Source: JAEUIX01 sp046156035 (GTDB lineage Bacteria > Planctomycetota > Phycisphaerae > Phycisphaerales > UBA1924). From it: a stretch of 64,000 bases of DNA. Each line of letters opens with the position of its first letter. Within the stretch, counting starts at the first letter, position 1. This document shows positions 34,323-42,200 of the stretch, in pieces. The stretch is taken from positions 1 through 64,000 of the forward strand of contig JBJXEW010000011.1 of assembly GCA_046156035.1 (NCBI GenBank). Direction: 5' to 3'. The position numbers and the translations under genes are program-made. The notes beneath the pieces were generated by a model. The model made no database searches. It had not been told where the DNA came from and saw only the letters and a list, made by a program, of their open reading frames with translations.

Positions 34323-37300
34323 ATGAACCCATCCGCCCCCCCAACCCAGCAGGACCTCGGCCAGGCCCTCTTGCTGCAGCACCTGCTCGACCGCACCGGC
34401 GACGGGGTCGTCGTGCTCGACCCTGACCAGCGCGTCCAGGTCTGGAACGCCGCGATGGAGCGCCTCACGCTCACCCCGGCCGCTGAAGCGCTCGACCGCC
34501 CGCTGCACCAAGTCTGGCCGCGCATGCGGGAGGCCGGCGTGGCCGCCCATGTCGCCGCCGCGCTCCGCGGCCAGACCGCCGAGCGCGTGCCCCTGGGCGC
34601 CGGCCACGCCGCCGCCCCCGATCCGTGCGGGGCGTTGGAATGCACGATCGCACCGGTCCTCACCACCGCGGGCAGGCCCCGCGGCGTCATGCTCATCGTC
34701 CGGGCCTCGTTCGACCCCACGGAGATCACCGCGCTCCGGCGCGGCGACGAGGAAGCTCGCCGCCGTCAGGACCTGGCTTTCGACGTCATGCGTGCGGCCA
34801 CGTGGACCTGGAACATCGACCGCGACGAGGCCCAGACCGACCAGCGCACGCGCGAGGTGCTCGGCGCGGGGCCCAAGGCCGACATCCGCAGCGTCGAACG
34901 GTTCCTGGCCGTCGTCCACCCGGACGACCGCGAGCGGATCCGCGCCAACCTCCGGCGGGCGGCCGACACCGGGTGCGACGTGCGCCACGAATACCGCACC
35001 CTCGGCGCCGACGGCGCGGTGCGCTGGATCGTCTCGTGCGCCAAGCAGGTTCGCAACGCCGACGGCACACGCTCGCTCCTGGGCACGGCGTGGGACCACA
35101 CCGCCCTGCACGAGGCCCGCGAGCAGGCCCGCGCCGCCGGGCAGCAGGCAGACCTGGCCCTCGAAGCCGCCGGCATGGCCACCTGGACCTACGACTTCAA
35201 CGCTCGTGTCTACTCGGTGTCGCCCACCATGGCCGCCATGCTCGGCCACGGCCACGTCGCCCTCACCATGAACGACGAGCAGATGACCGAGGCCCTTCAC
35301 CCCGATTGCCGCGCCGAGGAGGCCGCCGACGTGCGTTCCGCGCTGGCCGACCCGCAGGGCCGCTTCGCCACACTCAACCGCGTCAAGTGCGCCGACGGCT
35401 CGTACATCTGGCTCCGCTGCCGCGGCAGGGTGGAGCGCGATGCCCACGGGGCCCCCATCATGCTCCGCGCCGTCACGCAAGACGTCACCGCGCAGCGGGC
35501 CTTGGAGGTCGCCGACCGCGAAAAAGCGGCCCTGCTCACCATGGCCGCCCAGGCAGGCCGCATCGCGCCCGTCTGTGGCGACATCGCCACAGGCATCGTC
35601 ACGCACGGCCCCGAACTTCTCGACATCATGGGCCTCCCGCACGACCACCCCCCGGTCACGCGCCAGCAGTGGCGGGCGACGATTCACCCCGACGACCTCG
35701 TCGCGGCCATGCAGCGGCGCGACCACCAACTCGCCACCGGCGTCGTCGAGTACCGCAACGCCTACCGCCTGCTCCTGCCCGACGGGCGCATCCGCTGGGT
35801 CCGCGTCGTGCAGACCATCGAGCGCGATGCTTCCGGCACGCCCCTGCGCCTCATGGGCGTCGTCAGCGACATGAGCGACGTGCACGAGGCACGCCGCGCG
35901 GCCCAGGACTGGGCCGTCAGCGTCAACCTCATGCAGGAGACCGGGGCCTCGGGCACCTGGCGCCTCACCGCCGAGGGCGTCTTCGCCTTTGACGCGGGCT
36001 TCGCCGCCATCATGGGCCTGCCCGGCGGTGCGGGTTCAATGTCGCTCGATGCGCTCGTTGAGCGAATCCACCCCGACGCCCGCCAGCACGCGATCGCCGG
36101 TGTCAAGGAGACGTTCGCCGGGCGCGCCGAGCGCGTCTGCATCGAGCACCGCGTCATGGGCGGCGACGGCCGCTACCGCCACCTCCGCTGCCACGGCCTC
36201 CCCGAGCACGACGAGCGCGGCGGGGTCATCGCCATCCGCGGTGCCTCCGTCGACCGCACCACCATCGTCGAGTCTGAAGCATCGGCACTCCAGGCCCAAC
36301 GCCGCGTGGCCCTCGCCGTCGAAGCCGCGGGCCTGGGCGAGTGGACCTGGAATCTCCACACCAACATCGTCAGTTGCAACCCGCGACTGGTGGAACTCTT
36401 CGGCTTCCCCGCGGGCACCGTCGAGGCCCCTCCCGACCAGTTCTACGCACGCATGCACCCCGACGACCTGCCCGGAGTCCGCGCCGCCTCGGCCGTGCTG
36501 GGCCAGGGAACAGACCGCTTCGACACCCCCGACTACCGCGTGGTGCACCCCGACGGCAGCGTCCGCTGGCTCCGCACGGTCGGCCGGAGCATCCTCGACG
36601 CCTCCGGCAACCCCACGGGCGATGTCACCGGCCTCACCATCGACATCACCGAGAGCCGACGCGCCCTCGAATCCCTCGAACGCTCCAACGAGAGCCTCGA
36701 AAGCCTCGTCCGCGCACGCACCGCCGAACTCTCCCGCTCCCACGAGCAACTCCGCGTCTCGGAGCGCATGGCCGCCGTCGGCCTCGGGCACGACCTGGGC
36801 AACCTCCTCCTCCCCATCCGCTGCGACCTCGACGTGCTCCGCGCCGCGCACGCCGGGGCAGAGTCCGTCCATCGCGTCGACTCCGTCCGCCGCTCCATCG
36901 ACTACCTCGCCCGCCTCAGCCACTCCCTCCGAATGCTCGCCCTCGACCCCGACGAGCAGGGCGGCGAGAACACCGGCATCACCATCGACGAATGGTGGCG
37001 CAGCGCCGAACCCCTCCTGCGCGGCGTGCTGCCCAAGGGCGTGGTCTTCGAGGCCAAGATTCACCCGGGCCTGCCCGCGGTGCGCCCCGGCGGCCCCGGC
37101 CTCAGCCAGAGCGTCCTCAACCTCCTTCTCAATGCCGCCGAGGCTCTGCGCGATGTTCCCTCCCCCCGCGTTCAGTTGGTCGCGGCACAGTCCGTTGCCG
37201 ATGGGGGCGCAGGTGGTGGTGTCGAGTTGCAGATCATCGACAACGGCATCGGCATGACCGAACACGTCCGCCGCCGCGCCACCGAGCCCTTCTTCACCAC

Positions 37301-37514
37301 CAAGCCCCGTGCCCTCTCCACCGGCCTGGGCCTCTCCCTGGTCGAGTCCATCGTGCGCGGCGTCGGGGGCGGCCTCAGCATCACCAGCACCCCCGGCCGG
37401 GGCACATCGGTCTCCATGGTCCTGCCGGGCCTGCCCGGCCCGGGCGGCGCACGCGCCGGCACGGCCCCGGCCGCGGGCGCGACCACTATCATGCCCCCTC
37501 ATCGGGCCGCCTAG
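34323..37514 (+). CDS. Soluble PAS-domain sensor histidine kinase (six PAS domains)
   Basis: A 1063-residue cytosolic histidine kinase with no membrane helix. About six PAS/PAC units follow one another from residue 10 to 790. Several show the WTWN...DPQLREILG-like pattern of PAS_3 domains, e.g. ATWTWNIDRDE and GEWTWNLHTN, each with HPDD in its PAC part. A short coiled coil leads to the phosphoacceptor in VGLGHDLGNLLLPI (His823). The HATPase domain has an N box LNLLLNAAEAL, G1 DNGIGM, FFTTKP and a G2 GLGLSLVE. No response regulator gene is adjacent, so it is an orphan kinase. Start ATG 34323; codons upstream back to 34203 are non-conserved. Confidence 0.92.
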   Translation: MNPSAPPTQQDLGQALLLQHLLDRTGDGVVVLDPDQRVQVWNAAMERLTLTPAAEALDRPLHQVWPRMREAGVAAHVAAALRGQTAERVPLGAGHAAAPDPCGALECTIAPVLTTAGRPRGVMLIVRASFDPTEITALRRGDEEARRRQDLAFDVMRAATWTWNIDRDEAQTDQRTREVLGAGPKADIRSVERFLAVVHPDDRERIRANLRRAADTGCDVRHEYRTLGADGAVRWIVSCAKQVRNADGTRSLLGTAWDHTALHEAREQARAAGQQADLALEAAGMATWTYDFNARVYSVSPTMAAMLGHGHVALTMNDEQMTEALHPDCRAEEAADVRSALADPQGRFATLNRVKCADGSYIWLRCRGRVERDAHGAPIMLRAVTQDVTAQRALEVADREKAALLTMAAQAGRIAPVCGDIATGIVTHGPELLDIMGLPHDHPPVTRQQWRATIHPDDLVAAMQRRDHQLATGVVEYRNAYRLLLPDGRIRWVRVVQTIERDASGTPLRLMGVVSDMSDVHEARRAAQDWAVSVNLMQETGASGTWRLTAEGVFAFDAGFAAIMGLPGGAGSMSLDALVERIHPDARQHAIAGVKETFAGRAERVCIEHRVMGGDGRYRHLRCHGLPEHDERGGVIAIRGASVDRTTIVESEASALQAQRRVALAVEAAGLGEWTWNLHTNIVSCNPRLVELFGFPAGTVEAPPDQFYARMHPDDLPGVRAASAVLGQGTDRFDTPDYRVVHPDGSVRWLRTVGRSILDASGNPTGDVTGLTIDITESRRALESLERSNESLESLVRARTAELSRSHEQLRVSERMAAVGLGHDLGNLLLPIRCDLDVLRAAHAGAESVHRVDSVRRSIDYLARLSHSLRMLALDPDEQGGENTGITIDEWWRSAEPLLRGVLPKGVVFEAKIHPGLPAVRPGGPGLSQSVLNLLLNAAEALRDVPSPRVQLVAAQSVADGGAGGGVELQIIDNGIGMTEHVRRRATEPFFTTKPRALSTGLGLSLVESIVRGVGGGLSITSTPGRGTSVSMVLPGLPGPGGARAGTAPAAGATTIMPPHRAA

Positions 37515-37537
37515 GCGGACGTGATCTGGAGGTTCGC

Positions 37538-38605
37538 ATGCGCACCCAGTGGTCCGCCAGTGGTCTTCTTGCCGCGCTCGCGGCCGTGGCGCTGGCCCCC
37601 GCAGCGCTCGCGTGGGATGCCGTGGGCCATCGCGCCATCACCTGGCTCGCCATCGACGGCCTGAGCAAAGACGCGCCCCCCTGGCTCCGCAACGACGCCG
37701 CGAAAAACCACATGGTCGGCTGGCAGTCCGCGGAGCCCGACCGCTGGCGCAACACGCGCGGCCTCTTCATCCGCCACGAGAACGGCCCCGATCACTACAT
37801 GGACGTCGAAGACCTCACCACCTACGGCCTCACGCTCGACACCGTGCCGCCCCTGCGATATCAGTTTGTCGCCGCCATGGCCGTCGCCCGCCATGTTCAC
37901 CCCGAAAAGGTGCCGCCCCCCAACCCCCGGCTCGACCCTTCCGGCGAGCAGGAATGGCCGGGCTTTGTGATGCACGCCATCATGGAGCATCACGGCAAAC
38001 TCGTCAGCAGTTTCAAAACCCTTCGCACGCTCGAAATGATCAACGACCCCGCCCGCGCCCCGCAGGTGGAAATGACCAAGGCCAACATCATGGTCGAGAT
38101 GGGGGTCCTCGCCCACTTCGTCGGCGACACCGCCCAGCCCCTCCACACCACCAAGCACCATCACGGCTGGGTCGGTGAGAACCCGCGCGCGTACACCACC
38201 GACCGCGGCATCCACGCCTACATCGACGGCGGTGTCATCAAGGTCCACCGTCTCAACTACCACTCGCTCAAGGCCGCGCAGACCTACCCGCTCTCCTTCG
38301 CCGCCGACGCGGACCTCTGGAAGCAGACCACCGCCTACCTCCAACGCTCCCACGACAAGGTCGTCGAGTTGTACGAACTCGAAAAGGCCGGCGACCTCCC
38401 CAAGCCCACCGGCAAGGTCTTCATCGAAGAGCGCCTGCACGACGCCGCGGCCATGCTCGCCGCGCTCTACAACCACGCCTGGGCCACCAGCGAACCCACC
38501 CAGAAAGACGTGGACGACCTGCTGCGGTTCGACAGTTTCGACACGCGCCAGTTGCCGGGTGCCACCGCACCCAGCGCCGCCCCGCCCGCCACGGGCGCGC
38601 CATAG
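37538..38605 (+). CDS. Secreted S1/P1-like nuclease / zinc-dependent phospholipase C family protein
   Basis: A 355-residue exported enzyme of the P1/S1 nuclease-phospholipase C superfamily, which uses three zinc ions. The signal peptide (LLAALAAVALAPAALA) is cleaved at Ala-Trp, so Trp1 of the mature chain can serve as a zinc ligand, as in this family: AWDAVGHRAITWLA. Further ligands are in GPDHYMDVED, VMEMGVLAHFVGDTAQPLHTTKHHHGW. A Pro/Ala-rich tail follows. A GGAGG site precedes ATG 37538. It is 23 bases after the histidine kinase and ends in a strong terminator-like repeat. Confidence 0.83.
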   Translation: MRTQWSASGLLAALAAVALAPAALAWDAVGHRAITWLAIDGLSKDAPPWLRNDAAKNHMVGWQSAEPDRWRNTRGLFIRHENGPDHYMDVEDLTTYGLTLDTVPPLRYQFVAAMAVARHVHPEKVPPPNPRLDPSGEQEWPGFVMHAIMEHHGKLVSSFKTLRTLEMINDPARAPQVEMTKANIMVEMGVLAHFVGDTAQPLHTTKHHHGWVGENPRAYTTDRGIHAYIDGGVIKVHRLNYHSLKAAQTYPLSFAADADLWKQTTAYLQRSHDKVVELYELEKAGDLPKPTGKVFIEERLHDAAAMLAALYNHAWATSEPTQKDVDDLLRFDSFDTRQLPGATAPSAAPPATGAP

Positions 38606-38632
38606 AGGCCCCGGCGCGAGCCGGGGCTTTTT
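38603..38632 (+). terminator. Family C hairpin acting as terminator
   Basis: GAGGCCCCGGC, loop GCGA, GCCGGGGC, then five T. It begins inside the stop codon of the nuclease gene. Same repeat family as 17500, 48731, 55656 and 56523. Confidence 0.8.
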
Positions 38633-38767
38633 CGCCTTACGCACGCGGTTGGATGAACATCAAGGTTGCCCCACCTACCATCCCGTGTCTCGCGCGACGA
38701 GCCTCCGGGCTTTCACAGCCCGGTCCGTCAAGCGGCCTCCAACGGAGTTTCTGCGGCAGCGCGTGCC

Positions 38768-38983
38768 ATGGCTGATGCCCCGCCCCCCATCCAGTCCTGG
38801 TCCGAGGACGATCCTCCGTGCGTGCAAGATGTACGCAAGGTGCGTGATGCCCTCTGGGCTCAGGCAGGCTTCGATGCTGATGTCTACTGGGCACAGTCTC
38901 AGGCGTTCGCGGCCAAACTCCGAGCACAGGGCTACCGCTTTGTGGAACCGCCTCCACGCGCGGACCGCCCGGCCGAGCCTTGA
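38768..38983 (+). CDS. Small hypothetical protein
   Basis: A 71-residue frame (MADAPPPIQSW start) ending 16 bases before the MBL hydrolase gene. The composition is protein-like: amphipathic helix RKVRDALWAQAGF, then VYWAQSQAFAAKLRAQGYRFVEP. I do not recognise a family. The similar length and position to small helical proteins seen near toxin-antitoxin modules is not enough to assign one. The frame is open further upstream to 38666. Confidence 0.5.
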   Translation: MADAPPPIQSWSEDDPPCVQDVRKVRDALWAQAGFDADVYWAQSQAFAAKLRAQGYRFVEPPPRADRPAEP

Positions 38984-38999
38984 GTACTCGCCGCCCACC

Positions 39000-39905
39000 A
39001 TGCGCTTCCTCTTCCTCGGCACAGGCACCTCCAGCGGCATCCCCGCCATCGCCTGCTCCTGCGCCGTCTGCACCTCCGCCGACCCGCGCGACAACCGCCT
39101 CCGCTCCGGCGCGGCCATCACCTTCACCGACCCCGCCGGCCACGAGCGCGTCGTCCTCATCGATGCCACGCCCGACCTCCGCCAGCAGGCCCTGCGCGCG
39201 GGGCTCATGCGCTGCGATGCCATCCTCTTCACGCACAACCACGTCGATCACACCTTCGGCGTCGACGAGGTCCGCCGCTTCAACGCCGTGCAGAAGTCGC
39301 CCATCGACATCTACGCCGAAGACCACACCATGGACCACCTGCGGCGGGTCTACAAGCACATCTTCGACAAAGACGCCAACGTCAACGACTCGTTCGTCGC
39401 CACGCTCATCGCCCGCCGCGTCACGCCCGGCACACCGATCGATCTCTTCGGCGTGCGCTTCACGCCCATCCGCCTCCTGCACGGCCGCCTGCCCATCGTC
39501 GGCTACCGCATCGATCCCCCTCCCAGAGGGAGGGGGCAGGGGGTGGGCGAACCCATGACAGAATCGCCTCATGCTTCAACGGCCCCACCCGCCACGGCCT
39601 CCCCCTTCCCACTCGCCTACTGCACCGATGTCTCCGGCATCCCCCCCGAGTCCTACCCGCTCCTGCGCGGCCTCAACACCCTCGTGCTCGATTGCCTCCG
39701 CCATCGCGCCCACCCCACCCACCTCACGCTCCAGCAGGCCGCCACCATCGCCGAGCAGGTCGGCGCACGCCAGACCTACTTCACCCACATCGCCCACGAC
39801 CTGCCCCACGAAGAAACCAACCGCGCACTCCCCGACGGTCTTGCCCTCGCCCACGACGGCCTTGTGCTGGGCATTGTGTACCCCCACTCTCCGAGTGGGG
39901 CTTGA
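39000..39905 (+). CDS. MBL-fold metallohydrolase (PhnP/ElaC-like), interrupted in frame by palindromes
   Basis: A 301-residue metallo-beta-lactamase-fold phosphodiesterase/hydrolase. It has the PhnP-like opening LFLGTGTSSGIPAIACSCAVC with a zinc-binding Cys cluster, IDATPDLRQQALR, the THNHVDHTFGVDE motif, and YCTDVSGIPPESYPLL with LDCLRHRAHPTHLTLQQA. Between GYRID and LAYCTDV, where the family has only a few residues, lies an extra stretch of about 28 residues beginning PPPRGRGQGVGE, encoded by palindrome family B. The last residues (YPHSPSGA) and the stop come from a family A palindrome. It may process cyclic nucleotides or phosphonate intermediates; its substrate is not determinable. Confidence 0.85.
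   Translation: MRFLFLGTGTSSGIPAIACSCAVCTSADPRDNRLRSGAAITFTDPAGHERVVLIDATPDLRQQALRAGLMRCDAILFTHNHVDHTFGVDEVRRFNAVQKSPIDIYAEDHTMDHLRRVYKHIFDKDANVNDSFVATLIARRVTPGTPIDLFGVRFTPIRLLHGRLPIVGYRIDPPPRGRGQGVGEPMTESPHASTAPPATASPFPLAYCTDVSGIPPESYPLLRGLNTLVLDCLRHRAHPTHLTLQQAATIAEQVGARQTYFTHIAHDLPHEETNRALPDGLALAHDGLVLGIVYPHSPSGA
39516..39550. repeat. Palindrome family B copy inside the MBL hydrolase gene
   Basis: CCCCCTCCC AGA GGGAGGGGG then CAGGGGGTGGGCGA, read in frame as PPPRGRGQGVGE. It is read in the same frame as the copy inside nadD. Confidence 0.9.
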
Positions 39906-39968
39906 TGCCCTGAGTACCCCCACACTCCGTGTGGGTCTTGCCTTGTGTACCCCCACACTCCGTGTGGG
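39874..39968. repeat. Three tandem copies of palindrome family A
   Basis: Copies at 39874-39900 (CACT CTCCG AGTG), 39911-39935 and 39943-39968 (both CACA CTCCG TGTG), separated by TTGCC-type spacers. The first overlaps the 3' end of the MBL hydrolase gene. The cluster ends 27 bases before the glycosyltransferase start. Confidence 0.9.
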
Positions 39969-39994
39969 TCTTGCCTCCTCAGCCCCTCTCACCC

Positions 39995-41101
39995 ATGCCC
40001 GCATCCATCCTCTACCTCGCCCCCACCTTCCTCACCAACCGCCTGCACAAGCAGATCCGCGGCGTGCAGGTCTTCGATCTCGCCTTCGCCCCGGACCTCG
40101 CCCGCCAGGGCCTGCGCGTCGTCGTCCCCGCAGACCGTTCCTGGAAGCCACGCCTCGACGAGCACTTCAAGGGCGCGCCCGCCTCGCTCCAAGTCGTCTA
40201 CACGCCCTCACTCCGCAAGCCCCTCTGGAACGGCCTCACCCTCCCCCTCCTCATCCGCGAAAAGTTCGATGCCACCTTCCTCGGCAACCCCGCCCGCGGC
40301 ATCTTCCCCGGCCTTTCCCTCCTGCGCCTGCGTGGTCAAACCGGCCGCATTGTCCTCCAGGCCAACCGCCCGCCGCGCCCGGAACTTGAACGCAAACTCC
40401 TCGCCTGGAACGTCACCTGCACGGCCGTGAGCGAGCATGTGAAGGCCCAGTTCCCCGCCTCGCTGCGCAGCCGCGTGAGCATCTACTACGGCATCACCGG
40501 CGCCGACGCCTTCCATCCGCCGCTCGCGCCGCCCACCGTGCCAGATCAGTTCGTGCGCTTCTGCCTCATCGGCAAACTGGATAACGCCTGGAAAGGCGCC
40601 GATCGCGCCATCGCCGCCTTCGCTGCCCTGCCCGCTGACGTGCGCGCCACGGCCCGGCTCCACCTCGCCAGTTTCGAGAAGCGCAGGCCCGCCACCACCG
40701 ACCCCTGCATCATCTTCGAGCCCTGGCGCCCCGCCGATCAGGTGCCCGCCTTTCTCCGCAGCATGCACGCCATGCTCGTGCCCTCGGTCGGCGGCGAAGA
40801 AACGTTTAGTCAGGCCACCGTGCAGGCCATGCTCACCGGCCTGCCCATCGTCACGTCCGACCTGCCCGTCCTCGCCGAGAAAGTGCGCGGCACCACCGGC
40901 GATGCGGGCTTCATCTGCGCTGCCGAAGCCGACTTCGCCCACGCCATCACCACGCTCACGCGCGATGCCGCGCTTCGTCAGCGCATGGGCGAAATCGCCC
41001 GCGCCACCGCCCTGGCCCGCTACGTCTGGAGCACGCCCGACTTTGTTTCACGCTTCCTCACCCCCTCCCAGAGGGAGGGGGCAGGGGGTGGGCGAGTTTG
41101 A
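39995..41101 (+). CDS. Glycosyltransferase group 1 (GT4-like)
   Basis: A 368-residue GT-B fold enzyme. The C-terminal domain carries VPSVGGEETFSQATVQAMLTGLPIVTSD, matching the E-x7-E nucleotide-sugar motif of GT4, and GKLDNAWKGADRAIAAFAAL, typical of the start of the donor domain. The N-terminal domain begins YLAPTFLTNRLHKQIRG. It likely builds a cell-surface or exopolysaccharide. The last 14 residues (LTPSQREGAGGGRV) come from a family B palindrome that also shifts the position of the stop codon. Start ATG 39995. Confidence 0.85.
   Translation: MPASILYLAPTFLTNRLHKQIRGVQVFDLAFAPDLARQGLRVVVPADRSWKPRLDEHFKGAPASLQVVYTPSLRKPLWNGLTLPLLIREKFDATFLGNPARGIFPGLSLLRLRGQTGRIVLQANRPPRPELERKLLAWNVTCTAVSEHVKAQFPASLRSRVSIYYGITGADAFHPPLAPPTVPDQFVRFCLIGKLDNAWKGADRAIAAFAALPADVRATARLHLASFEKRRPATTDPCIIFEPWRPADQVPAFLRSMHAMLVPSVGGEETFSQATVQAMLTGLPIVTSDLPVLAEKVRGTTGDAGFICAAEADFAHAITTLTRDAALRQRMGEIARATALARYVWSTPDFVSRFLTPSQREGAGGGRV
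41061..41096. repeat. Palindrome family B copy forming the glycosyltransferase C-terminus
   Basis: CCCCCTCCC AGA GGGAGGGGG and the conserved tail, here read in a different frame (TPSQREGAGGGR) from the copies in the MBL hydrolase and nadD. The stop codon lies 3 bases after the element. Confidence 0.9.
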
Positions 41102-41122
41102 GTGCAGCCCCTCTCGCCCCGC

Positions 41123-42040
41123 TCAGCCCCCCTTGGGCGCATCCTTCACCGGCTCCGCCGTCTTCGGCTCCACCTTCTCCGCCGGTGCCGCGGCCTTCTT
41201 CTCCACCAGCGCCTTGATCTCCGGCGGCAGCGCAAACACTTCGTCCGCCACCTTCTCCGGGTGCGTCACGTTCTCCATCGTCATCCGCTGCTCCATGCCC
41301 AGCACCATCAGGATTTGCAGCGTCGACACCTTCACCCCCTCAAACTCCTTGTACGCGCTCACCTCGGTATCCGTCGGCACGTCCCCCATCGCCATCTTCT
41401 GCACCGCCACAGTCCTCACCAGCAGGCCGCTCTCCACATCATAAAAGTTCGTCGTTGCCGCCCCCTTCTCCGGCGTCAGCAACACCTTGTACGCGGGCTT
41501 CCCCTTCACCGCCTCGATCCCCACCGTGTCGATCGTCTTCCAATGCTCCTGCGGCTCCAGATCCGCGTTGAAGGCCATCGCGCGGCTCTTCTGCTCCAGT
41601 TCCTCACCCTCCACAACCCGCGGGCCCTGCATCAGGTCCATCCCCCACGTCGTCGTTCCGTCGCTGCCCTCGTCGAACTTGCCCATCCCCGGAATCTCGA
41701 TCGTCATTCGATACTTGTTCGGCGCGGCTTGGTTCAGCGTGTACGCGGCCTTGATATTCCGCGCCGGCATCTCCATGAAGCCGTGCACCACGCGGGCCAC
41801 CACCTTCTCATGCGCCGCTCTTCCACCCGTCTTCTCCACATACCGCTCCAGCACCTCCTTGCCGCTGGGCAGGTTCTTGTCCGCCACAGGCGACGCCGGT
41901 GCCTCTGGTGCCGGCGCAGGCTTGGGCTGCACCCCCGCCGGCAACACCGGCTTCGCGGGCGCCTCCGCCGCCTGCGCCAACGCGATCGACGACGTCAAAC
42001 CCGCGGCGAGCAACAAAACGAGTGTGCGATGGCGTTGCAT
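41123..42040 (-). CDS. Exported protein with LolA/LolB-like fold, function unknown
   Basis: A 305-residue exported protein with a clear signal peptide (LVLLLAAGLTSSIALAQA) and Pro/Ala-rich segments at both ends. The central region, residues 60-270, has GKEVLERYVEKTGGRAAHEKV and repeated beta-strand patterns such as YRMTIEIPG, TTTWGMDLMQG and ETTGLLVR-like ESGLLVRTV. These are typical of outer-membrane lipoprotein-sorting-like proteins and DUF620/LolA-like folds. A role in carrying lipids or lipoproteins is an inference from fold only. It lies 160 bases downstream of the S41 protease gene on the same strand. Confidence 0.65.
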   Translation of the reverse strand: MQRHRTLVLLLAAGLTSSIALAQAAEAPAKPVLPAGVQPKPAPAPEAPASPVADKNLPSGKEVLERYVEKTGGRAAHEKVVARVVHGFMEMPARNIKAAYTLNQAAPNKYRMTIEIPGMGKFDEGSDGTTTWGMDLMQGPRVVEGEELEQKSRAMAFNADLEPQEHWKTIDTVGIEAVKGKPAYKVLLTPEKGAATTNFYDVESGLLVRTVAVQKMAMGDVPTDTEVSAYKEFEGVKVSTLQILMVLGMEQRMTMENVTHPEKVADEVFALPPEIKALVEKKAAAPAEKVEPKTAEPVKDAPKGG

Positions 42041-42093
42041 GGATCAGTTCCTTGAAGGGGCCGGTGCCCGGCCGCAGGGTGTGGTGCCTTGTC

Positions 42094-42154
42094 TTGGGAA
42101 CCACCACTCTCCGAGTGGCGCTTTGCCTTTGGGTACCCCACGCTCCGCGTGGGG
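42094..42154. repeat. Two copies of palindrome family A upstream of the LolA-like gene
   Basis: Copies at 42094-42120 (CACT CTCCG AGTG) and 42129-42154 (CACG CTCCG CGTG), joined by CTTTGCCT. They lie between the S41 protease stop and the LolA-like start on the minus strand. Confidence 0.9.
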
Positions 42155-42200
42155 CCAGCGGCGTGGGTCGCCGGATACACAATATTCAACGTCCGCCCGC

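Noticed and set aside
33879..35885. 668-codon minus-strand open frame
   Set aside because: Antisense to gpsA and the histidine kinase; composition and lack of motifs show a shadow frame.
36341..37537. Long upstream extension of the S1/P1-like nuclease frame
   Set aside because: Overlaps the histidine kinase in another frame and is Arg/Pro/His-rich. The signal peptide and ribosome-binding site place the true start at 37538.
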